A DNA stretch of 64,000 bases from contig NZ_JAIVKN010000002.1 of the NCBI RefSeq assembly GCF_020524025.1, positions 62,001-126,000 of the forward strand. The letters are read 5' to 3'. Below, piece by piece: positions 26,868 to 36,783 of this stretch; the first letter of the stretch is position 1; the number at the start of each line of letters is the position of its first letter. Position numbers and translations under genes: made by a program. Source of the stretch: Halobacillus litoralis (GTDB lineage: Bacteria > Bacillota > Bacilli > Bacillales > Halobacillaceae). The notes beneath the pieces were generated by a model. It saw only the letters and a program-made list of their open reading frames with translations. It made no database searches and was not told where the DNA came from.

Positions 26868-28295
26868 GCTTAAAAATCTTCCCACTAACTTTTGCGAATC
26901 TGAATCATCATAAGTCTGGTATATAGTCTGAGAAAGACGGATCGGATCACCAAAAAAGAACCGTTCATATAACGTCTGTCTAGACCCAAAGCTGCTCATA
27001 GTCATATCCCAGGCTAAGCGGAATAAAGCGACCCGGTTTTTGCCGTCCACTTCTACCCCCTGAAGAACGTGCTTAAGCTGACTGCCAATGGGAGTATTAA
27101 AATTCTCCTCAGCAGGAATAGTCATCATACCACTGGCACCTAAGATTTGAATAATCTCTGCAAACCTTGGATACAATTCCTGGAATTGATTCACAGCAAC
27201 ATAAAGTGGCTGTTTCTGTGGAATAACAACCCCTGAAGAATCTACACCTGCTTCATATTCGGATTTTAATACCAGAGCCTTCATTGTTTCCAGACCCTTC
27301 ACAATTTCTGCTACTTTACTTTTCACATGTTGATAGTCACTGATATTGATGGTATCAACGATTTTCTGTGCAATTCCTAATAAGAGTTCAGTCTTAATAA
27401 TCTGTCTTGAAGCAATTTGATGAAGAGTGAAAGGGATGAATTTTCCATTCGCATATAAATTAGTAGCCGCTCGAATGTTATCGTGAAGAAAAACACGATC
27501 CCAAGGCACGAGGACACGATCAAAAATCACGATCGAATCCATTTCCTCAAAACGAGAAGACAATGGGTAATCATACACAGAACCTGCCTGGGCGAATGAC
27601 TCCCTGCATATAAATTTTACTCCCTTGGTATTGCTGGGAATAGAAAAACCATAAGAGTGTGCACTGTCTTGAACTCCCGGGGAAGAAAAGACTAATATTT
27701 CATCCGTTATGCCTCCTTGAGTGGCAAGAAGCTTTGCACCATGTATAATCAGCCCTTCTTCATTACGGTCAACGATGCGGGCATTTGTTATATCCTGTTC
27801 TAGAAATGAAAGTTTGGAACGGTTATTTTGAGGATTTACAAATGTGTGTGTAAACGATAAATCTTTTTCCCTTGCATCCTCATATATTTTTAATAAGCGC
27901 TCTGGATAACAATTCTCTTCTTCTTCAAGTACACTTAAAGACGCCGCAAAAGAGGTGAGCACGGTATTCATATAATCCGGGCTTCTCCCCATTAGTCCGC
28001 CCGAATGCCTGGCCCAATGCTGAATCATCTCTCTCCTTTTTGCTAAATCTTCTTTGCTTTTTGGTATTAAGTACGACAGTCCGATTTCACTGCCTGTTGT
28101 CTCAGACACAAAAACCATTTCCTTCTTAAGACCAGGATCATTTTGAAGATCATAAAGTTCAGCTTGACTTTTAATCACTCCGCGAAAGGCTGGATGGGCG
28201 GAGATCTTACTTTCTATCTGATTCCCTGCGAACCAAACCTCGGACTTTAGTGAATCAATACGCTTCTTATAGTCTTCTCCGGTAATAATCGGCAT
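26850..28295 (-). CDS. 4-hydroxyphenylacetate 3-monooxygenase, oxygenase component (HpaB-like)
   Basis: A 481-residue FADH2-dependent hydroxylase of the HpaB/4-HPA family, matching B. subtilis YoaI in size. Family motifs: ITGEDYKKRIDSLKSEVWF at the start, WARHSGGLMGRSPDYMNTVL, and LASFIxxE-region equivalents such as YDYPLSSRFEEMDSIVIFDR plus VPWDRVFLH. It needs a flavin reductase, which is not adjacent. A GGGAGTG site precedes this ATG; the longer frame is unlikely. Natural substrate not shown by context. Confidence 0.82.
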   Translation of the reverse strand: MPIITGEDYKKRIDSLKSEVWFAGNQIESKISAHPAFRGVIKSQAELYDLQNDPGLKKEMVFVSETTGSEIGLSYLIPKSKEDLAKRREMIQHWARHSGGLMGRSPDYMNTVLTSFAASLSVLEEEENCYPERLLKIYEDAREKDLSFTHTFVNPQNNRSKLSFLEQDITNARIVDRNEEGLIIHGAKLLATQGGITDEILVFSSPGVQDSAHSYGFSIPSNTKGVKFICRESFAQAGSVYDYPLSSRFEEMDSIVIFDRVLVPWDRVFLHDNIRAATNLYANGKFIPFTLHQIASRQIIKTELLLGIAQKIVDTINISDYQHVKSKVAEIVKGLETMKALVLKSEYEAGVDSSGVVIPQKQPLYVAVNQFQELYPRFAEIIQILGASGMMTIPAEENFNTPIGSQLKHVLQGVEVDGKNRVALFRLAWDMTMSSFGSRQTLYERFFFGDPIRLSQTIYQTYDDSDSQKLVGRFLSKKADQ

Positions 28296-28374
28296 GATAT
28301 CACTCCCGTTACTACCCAAAAGTAGTAGATATCATACGATATTATGTTGTTTCCTTTTTGTACCTCGTCCGATG

Positions 28375-28405
28375 AAAAAAACCGCCCCGGAAGGGCGGTT
28401 TTTTT
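28375..28405 (-). terminator. Terminator after aceA
   Basis: Stem AAACCGCCC with GGGCGGTTT and T runs, directly at the aceA stop codon. Confidence 0.9.
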
Positions 28406-29699
28406 ATGATGAAGATGTAGTTGTTTCTGTAGTAAACTGGTCCGCTTCTGTTGAACCTTTTAAAGCAGTTGTAGAAGAGGTACCTCCTGAAATCACTTGA
28501 GCTACTTCATCAAAGTAACCCGTTCCAACTTCCCGCTGATGCCTGGTAGCCGAGTATCCATGAATTTCACTTTGAAATTCTGCCTGCTGTAACTCGGAAT
28601 AAGCTTCCATTCCTCGATCTTTATACTGACGGGCAAGCTCGAACATTCCATGATTTAAAGCATGGAAGCCAGCCAAAGTAACAAATTGGAACTTATATCC
28701 CATCTTTCCTAATTCTTTTTGGAAATTGGCGATTGTTTCATCATCTAATTTTTTCTTCCAATTAAATGAAGGTGAACAGTTGTACGCAAGCAATTTCCCA
28801 GGGAATTGTTCATGAATCGCTTCAGCAAAACGACGTGCTTCTTCTAAGTTAGGTTCTGATGTTTCACACCATACCAGATCAGCGTATGGTGCGTAAGCAA
28901 GTCCTCGAGCAATAGCTTGATCGAGTCCAGCCTTCGTCTTGAAAAAACCTTCTGCTGTACGTTCGCCTGTCAGAAATGGAGCGTCCTCATCATCTACATC
29001 ACTCGTAATCAAGTCCGCTGCATTTGCATCTGTTCGAGCGATAATAATTGTTGGTACACCCATCACATCGGCAGCAAAACGAGCGGATATTAAATTCCGT
29101 ACAGCTGTTTGAGTAGGTAAGAGCACCTTTCCACCGAGATGACCACATTTCTTCTCAGAAGAAAGCTGATCTTCAAAATGAACGGCTGATGCACCTGCTT
29201 CAATCATCCCCTTCATCAATTCAAAAACGTTCAGCTGTCCGCCAAATCCAGCCTCCGCATCCGCTACAATCGGTGCAAACCAGTCAATCTCATCATTTCC
29301 TTCCATATGATGAATTTGGTCTGCGCGTTGTAACGCCTGATTGATTCGCTTAACAACTTGAGGTACGCTGTTCGCTGGATATAAACTCTGATCCGGATAC
29401 ATATGACCAGAGAGATTCGCATCTGCAGCTACCTGCCAACCGCTTAAGTATATGGCCTTTAACCCAGCCTTTACCTGCTGCATTGCCTGGTTTCCAGTTA
29501 ATGCACCAAGCGCATGAACATAATCCTCTTGTTGTAACAGCTTCCAAAGTTTTTCGGAACCCTTCTCGGCTAAAGTATATTCAATATCCATAGATCCTCT
29601 CAACCGGATAACATCTTCCGGTTGATAAGGACGCGTTACTCCGCTCCACCGATTCTCATCCATCCATTCTTCCCGTAATGCCTGCACTCGTTTTTCCAT
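28404..29699 (-). CDS. aceA: Isocitrate lyase AceA
   Basis: A 431-residue glyoxylate-cycle enzyme that splits isocitrate into succinate and glyoxylate, allowing growth on acetate or fatty acids. The catalytic cysteine lies in KKCGHLGGK, with [15 protein letters not shown] and [15 protein letters not shown] as substrate and metal sites, and YNCSPSFNW near the active site. The last ~25 residues are a Ser/Thr-rich tail ([20 protein letters not shown]) not needed for catalysis. Malate synthase is not adjacent. Fits with fadNAE in the same window. Confidence 0.94.
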   Translation of the reverse strand: MEKRVQALREEWMDENRWSGVTRPYQPEDVIRLRGSMDIEYTLAEKGSEKLWKLLQQEDYVHALGALTGNQAMQQVKAGLKAIYLSGWQVAADANLSGHMYPDQSLYPANSVPQVVKRINQALQRADQIHHMEGNDEIDWFAPIVADAEAGFGGQLNVFELMKGMIEAGASAVHFEDQLSSEKKCGHLGGKVLLPTQTAVRNLISARFAADVMGVPTIIIARTDANAADLITSDVDDEDAPFLTGERTAEGFFKTKAGLDQAIARGLAYAPYADLVWCETSEPNLEEARRFAEAIHEQFPGKLLAYNCSPSFNWKKKLDDETIANFQKELGKMGYKFQFVTLAGFHALNHGMFELARQYKDRGMEAYSELQQAEFQSEIHGYSATRHQREVGTGYFDEVAQVISGGTSSTTALKGSTEADQFTTETTTSSS

Positions 29700-29809
29700 T
29701 CATTTCATCCCCTTTTTTATTGACCATATACTTAGAAAACCTCACCGTTGTTATATACTAAAAAATAAAATTACAACCCTGATATATAACAGTTACTACA
29801 AAACTGAAA

Positions 29810-29926
29810 CTATTCCTCTTTCTTAGATAGACAGCGATCGCATTCCATCATATAAGAATAAAAATGACCTTCTTGTTCCGATCCACATTGCGGGCAGGCA
29901 ACCTTTACATTGTTTTGTTTTTTCAT
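29810..29926 (-). CDS. Small zinc-ribbon protein
   Basis: A 38-residue protein, MKKQNNVKVACPQCGSEQEG followed by HFYSYMMECDRCLSKKEE. Two CxxC pairs (CPQC and CDRC) make a likely zinc ribbon. An AAGGAGG site 6 bases before the ATG supports a real gene. It is monocistronic, between aceA and the LysR gene. Function unknown. Confidence 0.7.
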   Translation of the reverse strand: MKKQNNVKVACPQCGSEQEGHFYSYMMECDRCLSKKEE

Positions 29927-30009
29927 TTTAGCTCCTCCTTTGTTATAACAGAAATCATTTTGTTTATCTGTTATGGTACAGTTTACTGTGCATCGCAGAA
30001 AATTGCAAC

Positions 30010-30024
30010 CGTTTTCTGAAAATT
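30010..30024. promoter_or_regulatory. Candidate CodY box
   Basis: CGTTTTCTGAAAATT matches the CodY consensus AATTTTCWGAAAATT at 13 of 15 positions, 84 bases before the zinc-ribbon gene. Motif match only. Confidence 0.4.
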
Positions 30025-30230
30025 TTTTACAAATAGGCTTTAACTGAGTAAAGAAAGAGATCTTTTCATGTACTGGATCTTTTCACGAATCCCTATACAT
30101 AGGCTTTCTCGTACAATTACCTTCTGTTTTATTTGAATATAATTTCTATGTTTTTTGAACTGATTTTTTGAAGCAGGAACCTTGGAGGATGGGAAGGGGG
30201 ATAATGAATTACTTTGGGGGATATTTTCCA

Positions 30231-30254
30231 CCTCGTCCTCAATTGAGGACGAGG
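30231..30254. terminator. Perfect palindrome downstream of the LysR gene
   Basis: CCTCGTCCTCAA and TTGAGGACGAGG form a 24-bp perfect palindrome 20 bases after the LysR stop. There is no T run, so it may be a weak terminator or a protein-binding site. Confidence 0.45.
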
Positions 30255-30273
30255 CAAAAGTATAATCAAACAC

Positions 30274-31155
30274 TCACTTTCTCTCACGGAGCAGCTGAAT
30301 AAATGTTTCTAAAGAAGGAGAAAGCCATTTCTTTTTATGATGAATAATTTGTACATGCAGACTGATTTCTTCATGATTAAACTCTAACGTACATAACTGT
30401 CCACGCTTGATTTCTTCTTTGACCGTCATCTCCGGGAGCATTGCAATACCAAGTTCGTCAATTACACACTGCTTAATGGCTTCAAGACTGGTAAAAGAAA
30501 TAACAGAGCGTGATTCCACTCCCTTCTCCCTGAGTAAACGCTCTAAACTGTTTCGGTAAGAACAGTCTTTTTCAGTAAGAATAAGTGTTTCATCCTCAAT
30601 CCTTGTAAGCGGGACCCTTTTTAGTCCGGCAAGTGGATGACTAGGTGAACTGACCATAGCCATCTTCTCCTTTTTTAATGGAATCGTTGTAAGAGATGAA
30701 TGACGAAATTCTTCATCAAGAATGACGGCAAGGTCGTAGTGACTTTCTAATACTCCTTCTTTAAGATTAGGACAAAGTCCTGACTCCAGCTGAATTCTGA
30801 GATCTGGATTCCTCTGTTTAAACGTTTTTAAGGAACGGGATATAAAGTAAGCGGCTAATGATTCGACTGTTCCAATCCTAACCGTACCCCTCATCCGGTC
30901 TTTTGTGGAAAGTTTATTTTCTGCTTCTTTCATCAGATCTGTCACTTGTTTCACATAAAAAAGAAGCTCTTCTCCAGACTGTGTTAGACGCATACGTTGA
31001 CCTGATCTTTCAAAAAGTTTAACACCATAATGATTCTCTAATTTCTTGATCTGTGTAGTGACACTTGACTGAGCATAACCCAATTCTTCTCCAGTACGTG
31101 TATAACTGCCCCATTTAGCTACTTCCTGAAATGTATAGAAATAAGATAAGTCCAT
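30274..31155 (-). CDS. LysR-family transcriptional regulator
   Basis: A 293-residue LysR protein. The N-terminal winged helix reads LSYFYTFQEVAKWGSYTRTG then ELGYAQSSVTTQIKKLENHY, followed by the co-inducer domain (TVRIGTVESLAAYFISR). The GGCGGTG motif before MDLSYF sets the start. It is divergent from a flavodoxin-fold oxidoreductase and probably controls it, as LysR proteins usually do. Effector unknown. Confidence 0.88.
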   Translation of the reverse strand: MDLSYFYTFQEVAKWGSYTRTGEELGYAQSSVTTQIKKLENHYGVKLFERSGQRMRLTQSGEELLFYVKQVTDLMKEAENKLSTKDRMRGTVRIGTVESLAAYFISRSLKTFKQRNPDLRIQLESGLCPNLKEGVLESHYDLAVILDEEFRHSSLTTIPLKKEKMAMVSSPSHPLAGLKRVPLTRIEDETLILTEKDCSYRNSLERLLREKGVESRSVISFTSLEAIKQCVIDELGIAMLPEMTVKEEIKRGQLCTLEFNHEEISLHVQIIHHKKKWLSPSLETFIQLLRERK

Positions 31156-31180
31156 TTTTTTCACCGCCATCAATAATTAC

Positions 31181-31209
31181 AATAACTGATATAGATAAGT
31201 ATAGTTATT
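31181..31209. promoter_or_regulatory. Candidate LysR binding site
   Basis: AATAACT and AGTTATT arms, 29 bp overall with a 15-base centre, lie in the divergent region between the LysR gene and the FMN-reductase-like gene. Confidence 0.4.
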
Positions 31210-31315
31210 ATTAATAATACAATCCATGATACACTTTTATAGAACCTTTAATAAAACGATTCAGCCTGAATAGATGATGTTTTAATTAGATAAAGTCATT
31301 TTAAGGAGGAGTAAA

Positions 31316-31870
31316 ATGAAGATTCTTACAATAATTGGGAGCTCTAGAGAAAACGGAAACACAGAGTTCCTTTTAAACCAGGCGATGCAGAATGTTGAGC
31401 ATACTCAAATTCGCTTAAATGATTATCATATTGAACCAATCACTGATATGCGCCACACAGAAGAAGGGTTCTCTCCCATAGATGATGATTATGAGGCATT
31501 GCTTGAACAATTTTTAAATCATGACCTCATCATTTTTGTGAGTCCCATTTACTGGTTTGGCATGACTGGTCAGATGAAATTATTCTTTGATCGATGGTCT
31601 CAATACATGCGTGATGAACGGTTTGAATTCAAAGATAAAGTAAAAGGGAAGAAAGCCTATGTCATTACTGCCGGAGGAAGCAACCCGTACATTACAGGTC
31701 TGCCTATGATTCAACAGTTTGGCCACATTTTCGACTTTGTCGGTATGAGCTTTATCGATTACGTCATTGGTCATGCTGTTAAACCTGGTGAAATCAAAGA
31801 AGATCCCCTTGCTCTGGATAAAATGAACACTTGGAATCAGACATTAAGAAACCTAAGTGTTCCCTCTTAA
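31316..31870 (+). CDS. Flavodoxin-fold NAD(P)H oxidoreductase
   Basis: A 184-residue protein of the NADPH-dependent FMN reductase/quinone reductase group. The FMN-phosphate loop is TIIGSSRENGNTEFLL at the N-terminus, and FVSPIYWFGMTGQMKLFFDR is the second flavin loop. A GGAGGAG site precedes the ATG. It is divergent from a LysR regulator, so it may be induced by a quinone or other electrophile; inference. Confidence 0.82.
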   Translation: MKILTIIGSSRENGNTEFLLNQAMQNVEHTQIRLNDYHIEPITDMRHTEEGFSPIDDDYEALLEQFLNHDLIIFVSPIYWFGMTGQMKLFFDRWSQYMRDERFEFKDKVKGKKAYVITAGGSNPYITGLPMIQQFGHIFDFVGMSFIDYVIGHAVKPGEIKEDPLALDKMNTWNQTLRNLSVPS

Positions 31871-31934
31871 CTTGAGTTAAATTCTGACATATAATTAAAA
31901 TTAGAATAAATTGACTTAAGAGGAGATGGACTCT

Positions 31935-32342
31935 ATGTTGAAGCAGGCTACCCCTTATCTCATTTTTCCTGGTAATGCCAAAGAGGCACTTAACTTTTAC
32001 AAGACTGTTTTTGAGGGAGAGATCAGCAGCGTTCAGACATTTGGTGAAGCGGATATGGACATCCCTGAAGGTACAGAAGACCGTATCCTGCATGCCAGAT
32101 TTAAAAAGGATGAGCTGTTTTTTATGGTTTCTGACTCATTTGGCCCTTCTGTGCAAATCGGGGAGCAGGTATCTCTAGTATTAGAAGTAGAAAGCCATGA
32201 AGAAATTCAAATCTATTATGATCGTTTAATCAATGGTGGAAAAGTCCTGATGGAACTTCAAGACACCTTTTGGGGAGCTACTTATGCAAAAGTCCAGGAT
32301 CCTTTTAATATCGTATGGGATTTGAATTATACAAAAGGATAA
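31935..32342 (+). CDS. VOC/PhnB-like glyoxalase-fold protein
   Basis: A 135-residue protein of the PhnB-type vicinal-oxygen-chelate family. Typical pattern: TPYLIFPGNAKEALNFYKTV at the start and FWGATYAKVQDPFNIVWDL at the end. Metal-binding residues are not clear by eye. A GAGGAG site 9 bases before this ATG selects it. It lies 64 bases after the flavodoxin gene with no terminator seen, so co-transcription is possible. Function unknown. Confidence 0.75.
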   Translation: MLKQATPYLIFPGNAKEALNFYKTVFEGEISSVQTFGEADMDIPEGTEDRILHARFKKDELFFMVSDSFGPSVQIGEQVSLVLEVESHEEIQIYYDRLINGGKVLMELQDTFWGATYAKVQDPFNIVWDLNYTKG

Positions 32343-32374
32343 AAAAAGCGGCTCAACTTCGAGCCGCTTTTTTT
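32341..32374. terminator. Bidirectional terminator
   Basis: Stem AAAAAAAGCGGCTC with GAGCCGCTTTTTTT between convergent genes. Confidence 0.92.
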
Positions 32375-32954
32375 ATCCTTCCAAATGCTTTGTACAATTG
32401 TATTCATTAAAAGTCCAGGATCCACCCTCATGCATGACTACGGAGACCGATGTATTCTTCATATGATCATCATGTAGGAGGTCCTCTTTTTTGTCCAACT
32501 CTCTTAATAGATGCCCGATTAAAGCGCCATGACTCACCACAAGGATGTTACTGCCTTTATGTTTATCCAGCATTGCTTCTATAAATTCCACCCCACGCTT
32601 GATCACACTTCCCCGGGGCTCCCATCCAAGATCGAGTGACCTCCATCCTTCTCCCCATCGGGCCACCCGCTCCTGCTCTGTTGTTCCTTCAATCTGTCCC
32701 CCGCCTGCTTCTCTCAAACGCGGGTCAAAATGAACCTTAAGATGGGTCCGCCTGCTAATCTCCTCAGCTGTCTGTTTCGCTCTTCCTAAAGGACTGGAGT
32801 ACAATAGATCCCAAGATTCATCTTTCAGCCTGTCTGCCAATTTTACAGCTTCTTCTTTACCGTCATAGTCCAATGGGATATCGGAACTTCCCTGCGCCCG
32901 CTTTTCTTTATTCCAGGATGTACTCCCATGTCGTATAAACGCTATCTTTGTCAT
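32373..32954 (-). CDS. Histidine phosphatase superfamily protein
   Basis: A 193-residue phosphoglycerate-mutase-like phosphatase. The phospho-acceptor histidine is in the RHG triad at residues 8-10 (MTKIAFIRHGSTSWN), the second arginine in YSSPLGRAKQTA, and the second histidine in LVVSHGALIGHLL. The substrate cannot be told from sequence. An AGGGGAGG-type site lies before the ATG. Confidence 0.85.
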   Translation of the reverse strand: MTKIAFIRHGSTSWNKEKRAQGSSDIPLDYDGKEEAVKLADRLKDESWDLLYSSPLGRAKQTAEEISRRTHLKVHFDPRLREAGGGQIEGTTEQERVARWGEGWRSLDLGWEPRGSVIKRGVEFIEAMLDKHKGSNILVVSHGALIGHLLRELDKKEDLLHDDHMKNTSVSVVMHEGGSWTFNEYNCTKHLEG

Positions 32955-33124
32955 TTAACCAACCTCCCCTCTTAAAATTCTATATGCATGAAGATAAACC
33001 CTTTTGATTCTAAATCTAAGGGAGAGTCACTACATAAAGATAATTAAACGAAGACAGACCTGCATTAATAATCATGCTCTGTTAAAGTTCAGTGTTGCTA
33101 TTTAATATTAGGTTTGTTCAAGAA

Positions 33125-33310
33125 TTGAGTTTGCGAGAAAATTTCCGCTCGTTGAGTAAAAGGCGGGCCGGGAAACGACTCGCTTTCCGGTCCTGAACGA
33201 TGAAGGGTGGTTCGATGTTGGCTATTGACGTGCCGAACTTAATCGAACTTCCCTTGTGAACTGAGCCTGTGGAAAGCGAGACGTTCCCCAGTCCCCTCGT
33301 TCAACAAACG
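33125..33310. repeat. Highly structured intergenic element
   Basis: A GC-richer block in a 535-base gap without genes. Outer helix: 33170-33188 pairs with 33271-33289 (17 of 19 positions, including GGAAAGCGAG as a perfect run). Inner helix: AAGGG..GTTCGAT (33203-33216) pairs with ATCGAAC..CCCTT (33242-33255). The whole could be a structured RNA or an interspersed repeat; similar GGAAAGCGAG-type blocks are, to my memory, scattered in Bacillales genomes. No promoter or coding frame is convincing. Confidence 0.55.
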
Positions 33311-33451
33311 TAACGGCCCCATCCAAGTAAACATATTTCCGCTTCTAGTTTTCGATATAAGAGGCTTAAATCAACTTACTTTATCAGAGCCAAAAATTAA
33401 AAAGATACCTTTCTCTATGAACCAATAAGAGAACAACTTGAAAGAGGCTAC

Positions 33452-33488
33452 TAAAAAAAGGAGACCACTTTCGAAGAGTGGTCTCCTT
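33452..33488 (-). terminator. Terminator after ilvD
   Basis: A 12-bp stem (AAGGAGACCACT with AGTGGTCTCCTT) and T run on the minus strand, 7 bases after the stop. Confidence 0.9.
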
Positions 33489-33494
33489 CAATCC

Positions 33495-35192
33495 TCAGTC
33501 TAAATCTAAATCTGTTACTGCTCCTTTAGCAGAAGAGGATACGAGCCGGGCGTACTTGGCAAGTACTCCTGTCTTATGTTTAGGTTCAGGACGTTTCCAT
33601 TCCTCTTTGCGACGCTCGTATTCTTCATCGCTGACAGTAAAGTTAATTTGTTGTGTATCACTATCAATGGTAATCGTATCTCCGTTTTGAAGTAAGCCAA
33701 TCGGCCCTCCAACGGCTGCTTCCGGTGCAACATGGCCGATTACGAATCCGTGCGATCCTCCCGAGAAGCGTCCATCAGTTAACAAGGCTACTTTACCACC
33801 TAGACCTTTACCTACAATCATTGCGGTAATGGACAGCATTTCCGGCATACCCGGTCCACCTTTAGGACCAACATTCCGAATGACAAGCACATCCCCCGCT
33901 TTAATTTCATCGCTGACGATGGCTTCTGTCGCTTCATCTTCGCTGTCATATACCTTTGCAGGTCCTTCGAAACGGCTGATTTTTTGACCAGACATTTTAG
34001 CTACTGCACCTTCTGGAGCTAGATTTCCCTTCATAACGACCAAAGGCCCTTTAGGTTTAATTGGTTGATCAAAAGGAACAATCACTTTCTGTCCCTCTTT
34101 GAGAGAAGGAACTTCAGCCAGGTTCTCTGCAACCGTTTTTCCTGTAACTGTTAAGCAGTCTCCATGAAGGAGGCCTTCTTCAAGAAGCAGCTTCATCACA
34201 GCCGGTACGCCGCCGCTCTCATAAAGATCCTGCATTACATACTTACCGCTTGGTTTCATATCAGCAATATGTGGAACTTCTTGTCTGATTCGTTCGAAAT
34301 CATCGAGTTCTAGATCCACTCCTGCAGAATGAGCGATGGCTAAAAGGTGTAAAAATGCGTTTGTCGATCCACCTAGCGCCATAACAACTGTAATTGCATT
34401 TTCAAATGCTTCCTTTGTCATAATGTCTCTTGGATAAATATCTTTCTTCAAGAGTTCTATGACAAGTTCACCTGCTTGTTTACATTCTGTTTCTTTGTAG
34501 TCATTAACCGCTGGAGTTGAGGAAGATCCAGGAATACTCATACCTAATGCTTCAACAGCAGAGGCCATGGTATTTGCCGTATACATTCCTCCACAGGCAC
34601 CTGCCCCCGGACATGCATGGCACTCTACCTTATGAAGCTGCTCTTCATTAATTTGTCCTTCATGATACTGTCCAACCGCCTCAAAAGAAGAAACAATATC
34701 AATATCTTCTCCGTTTAATTTACCAGGTTGAATTGTCCCACCATATACATATACAGATGGAATATTTAAACGACCAATTGAAATTAAGCAGCCGGGAGTT
34801 GTTTTATCACAGCCTCCAATGGCAACGATACCATCAAGCCGCTCTGCGTTTGTTACCGTTTCAATAGAATCTGCAATGACTTCACGACTCGGTAATGAAT
34901 AAAACATTCCTTCGTGTCCCATTGCAATCCCATCGGCTACAGTTATTGTATTAAAAATCATCGGGGCGCCGCCGTTTTCACCGGCTCCACTCTTCGCTTC
35001 TCTTGCAAGCTTATCGATATGTACATTACAGGGAGTGACTTCACTCCAGGTGCTCGCAATACCGATCATTGGTTTTTGGAAGTCCTCATCTGTGAACCCT
35101 ACAGCTCTAAGCATCGACCGGTTTGGGACTCGATTGACACCTTCACTGATGACTTTACTTTTTATTCTAAGATCTTTATTCGTCTTTTCCAT
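33495..35192 (-). CDS. ilvD: Dihydroxy-acid dehydratase IlvD
   Basis: A 565-residue Fe-S dehydratase of branched-chain amino-acid synthesis. The cluster cysteines are in [13 protein letters not shown] and [15 protein letters not shown], and the C-terminal [17 protein letters not shown] segment is typical. A GAGGTG site 6 bases before this ATG selects it over an upstream GTG. It is alone, apart from any ilvBHC-leu cluster; the Fe-S need links it to the suf operon. A CodY-like box lies 94 bases upstream. Confidence 0.95.
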   Translation of the reverse strand: MEKTNKDLRIKSKVISEGVNRVPNRSMLRAVGFTDEDFQKPMIGIASTWSEVTPCNVHIDKLAREAKSGAGENGGAPMIFNTITVADGIAMGHEGMFYSLPSREVIADSIETVTNAERLDGIVAIGGCDKTTPGCLISIGRLNIPSVYVYGGTIQPGKLNGEDIDIVSSFEAVGQYHEGQINEEQLHKVECHACPGAGACGGMYTANTMASAVEALGMSIPGSSSTPAVNDYKETECKQAGELVIELLKKDIYPRDIMTKEAFENAITVVMALGGSTNAFLHLLAIAHSAGVDLELDDFERIRQEVPHIADMKPSGKYVMQDLYESGGVPAVMKLLLEEGLLHGDCLTVTGKTVAENLAEVPSLKEGQKVIVPFDQPIKPKGPLVVMKGNLAPEGAVAKMSGQKISRFEGPAKVYDSEDEATEAIVSDEIKAGDVLVIRNVGPKGGPGMPEMLSITAMIVGKGLGGKVALLTDGRFSGGSHGFVIGHVAPEAAVGGPIGLLQNGDTITIDSDTQQINFTVSDEEYERRKEEWKRPEPKHKTGVLAKYARLVSSSAKGAVTDLDLD

Positions 35193-35285
35193 CCCAGACA
35201 CCTCACATTAATAAAAAAATGATTGATTCAATAAAGTAAAAACAACTTATCATGATGATACTAACAAGAAGAGGTCTTGGCAATG

Positions 35286-35300
35286 ACTTTTCTGAATATA
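35286..35300. promoter_or_regulatory. Candidate CodY box upstream of ilvD
   Basis: On the minus strand TATATTCAGAAAAGT matches AATTTTCWGAAAATT at 12 of 15 positions. CodY controls ilv genes in Bacillus; no T-box is visible here. Confidence 0.35.
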
Positions 35301-35343
35301 TCGAACTTTCCCTCTTGTTTAAGCGCTTTCTCTTTGGGAAAAA

Positions 35344-35376
35344 AAAGAAAAAAAGCCTGCTCTTAAGAGCAGACCT
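35344..35376 (-). terminator. Terminator after the DUF1540 gene
   Basis: Stem CTGCTCTT with AAGAGCAG followed by a long T run on the minus strand. Confidence 0.82.
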
Positions 35377-35397
35377 TCTTTATATAGGGTGGTGAAT

Positions 35398-35556
35398 TTA
35401 CACATTTGCAGGTTTAAACGTCTTACAATCCGTCTCTTCACTGTGGCTCGCACGACTTCCCTTGTGACTGACTACAAAGATTTCATCAGCCCCGCAGGAA
35501 ACACCATTGCGATTGTAAACACAGTTCTGAACCTCACAACGTACATCCAGTGCCAT
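35398..35556 (-). CDS. DUF1540 domain protein
   Basis: A 52-residue protein that fits DUF1540: MALDVRCEVQNCVYNRNGVS, then CGADEIFVV and TDCKTFKP. Four cysteines in this order are conserved and suggest metal binding. A GGGAGGTG site 7 bases before the ATG gives the start; a longer frame upstream has no ribosome site. Role unknown. Confidence 0.8.
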   Translation of the reverse strand: MALDVRCEVQNCVYNRNGVSCGADEIFVVSHKGSRASHSEETDCKTFKPANV

Positions 35557-35803
35557 TGTTCCACACCTCCCTACAGGTTTTATTTTCTCTATGTCCATAA
35601 GAGTTATACCTAACATAAATGCCCTGTATTCCCATAATCGAAATTCATCCTCAAGGACTAGGAGAATGTATGATAAAATAAGAAACGTGCTTGCTGGAAG
35701 AAGAACTTTACTGTTTGTTTGTTCATAAACTAATGAAAAACAAACCATGTGTCAGAAAGCTTTCTGTTTAAAAAATATACAACAAATAATAGGACTGATG
35801 TTC

Positions 35804-36724
35804 ATGGATAGAAAAACGGAAATTCACAATAAATTATTAAAACTCGTCAAAAGTGACAATGTGAAAGTAGATGAATTGTTAAAAGACCACTTGTACACGA
35901 AACTTGGGGGGAAAGCAGACTTTTTTATAACTCCCACCAGCTATGAAGAGGTACAAAATGTCGTGAAGCTTTCAAATGAGGACGACATCCCTTTTACTTT
36001 ACTTGGCAATGGGTCAAACCTAATCATTAAAGACGGTGGAATTCGCGGCATTGTCATAAATTTAAAGTATTTGAACAACATTAGTTCTGATGGCCATACT
36101 GTAGTCGCTCAAAGCGGTGCTCGAATCATTGACGCCTCCCGCTATGCATTGGAAAAACATTTATCCGGCCTCGAATTTGCATGTGGCATTCCTGGGACCG
36201 TCGGTGGTGCTTTGTATATGAATGCAGGAGCATACGGCGGCGAAATCAAGGACGTTCTTGACTATGCCTATGTCATTGACAAATCCGGTAAATTAGTTAA
36301 AAGGCTGGCCTCTGAGCTTGACCTTGATTACCGTACAAGCAACATTCCTGATCGTGGGGATATTGTTGTAGAAGCTACATTTAATTTAAAACCAGCCAAT
36401 TATGAAGAAATTAAAGCTGTTATGGATGATTTAACTTATAAAAGGGAATCGAAACAGCCTCTTGAGTATCCCTCATGCGGAAGTGTATTCAAGCGGCCGC
36501 CTGGATATTTTGCAGGAAAACTAATTCAAGACAGCGATTTACAAGGCACGAACATTGGTGGTGCAGAAGTTTCTAAGAAGCACGCTGGGTTTATTGTTAA
36601 TAAAGACAATGCCTCCACCACTGACTATATTTCATTAATCGAACATGTTCAAAAAACCGTTAAAGAGAAGTTTGGTGTTGATTTAGAAAGAGAAGTCCGC
36701 ATTATCGGAGAAGATAAAGAATAA
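35804..36724 (+). CDS. murB: UDP-N-acetylenolpyruvoylglucosamine reductase MurB
   Basis: A 306-residue FAD enzyme making UDP-MurNAc for peptidoglycan. Motifs: [28 protein letters not shown], and [20 protein letters not shown] for FAD binding; [13 protein letters not shown] with the catalytic serine; the C-terminal GLU in REVRIIGE. This is the short (type II) MurB of Firmicutes. An AGGA motif 9 bases before this ATG sets the start. It is alone, not in the div/mur cluster. Confidence 0.94.
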   Translation: MDRKTEIHNKLLKLVKSDNVKVDELLKDHLYTKLGGKADFFITPTSYEEVQNVVKLSNEDDIPFTLLGNGSNLIIKDGGIRGIVINLKYLNNISSDGHTVVAQSGARIIDASRYALEKHLSGLEFACGIPGTVGGALYMNAGAYGGEIKDVLDYAYVIDKSGKLVKRLASELDLDYRTSNIPDRGDIVVEATFNLKPANYEEIKAVMDDLTYKRESKQPLEYPSCGSVFKRPPGYFAGKLIQDSDLQGTNIGGAEVSKKHAGFIVNKDNASTTDYISLIEHVQKTVKEKFGVDLEREVRIIGEDKE

Positions 36725-36727
36725 GTA

Positions 36728-36763
36728 AAAGCGAGGACAGCCGATAATGGCTGTCCTCGCTTT
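36728..36763. terminator. Terminator after murB
   Basis: A 15-bp perfect stem with GCGAGGACAGCC and GGCTGTCCTCGC, T runs both ways. Confidence 0.92.
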
Positions 36764-36783
36764 TTCATAACTACTTAGTGTTT

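Noticed and set aside
30040-30273. Open frame of 77 codons after the LysR gene
   Set aside because: No ribosome site, odd composition, and it runs through a perfect palindrome; likely non-coding.
35193-35343. Possible T-box leader before ilvD
   Set aside because: No T-box bulge sequence (TGGNACCGCG-like) or specifier stem is visible.
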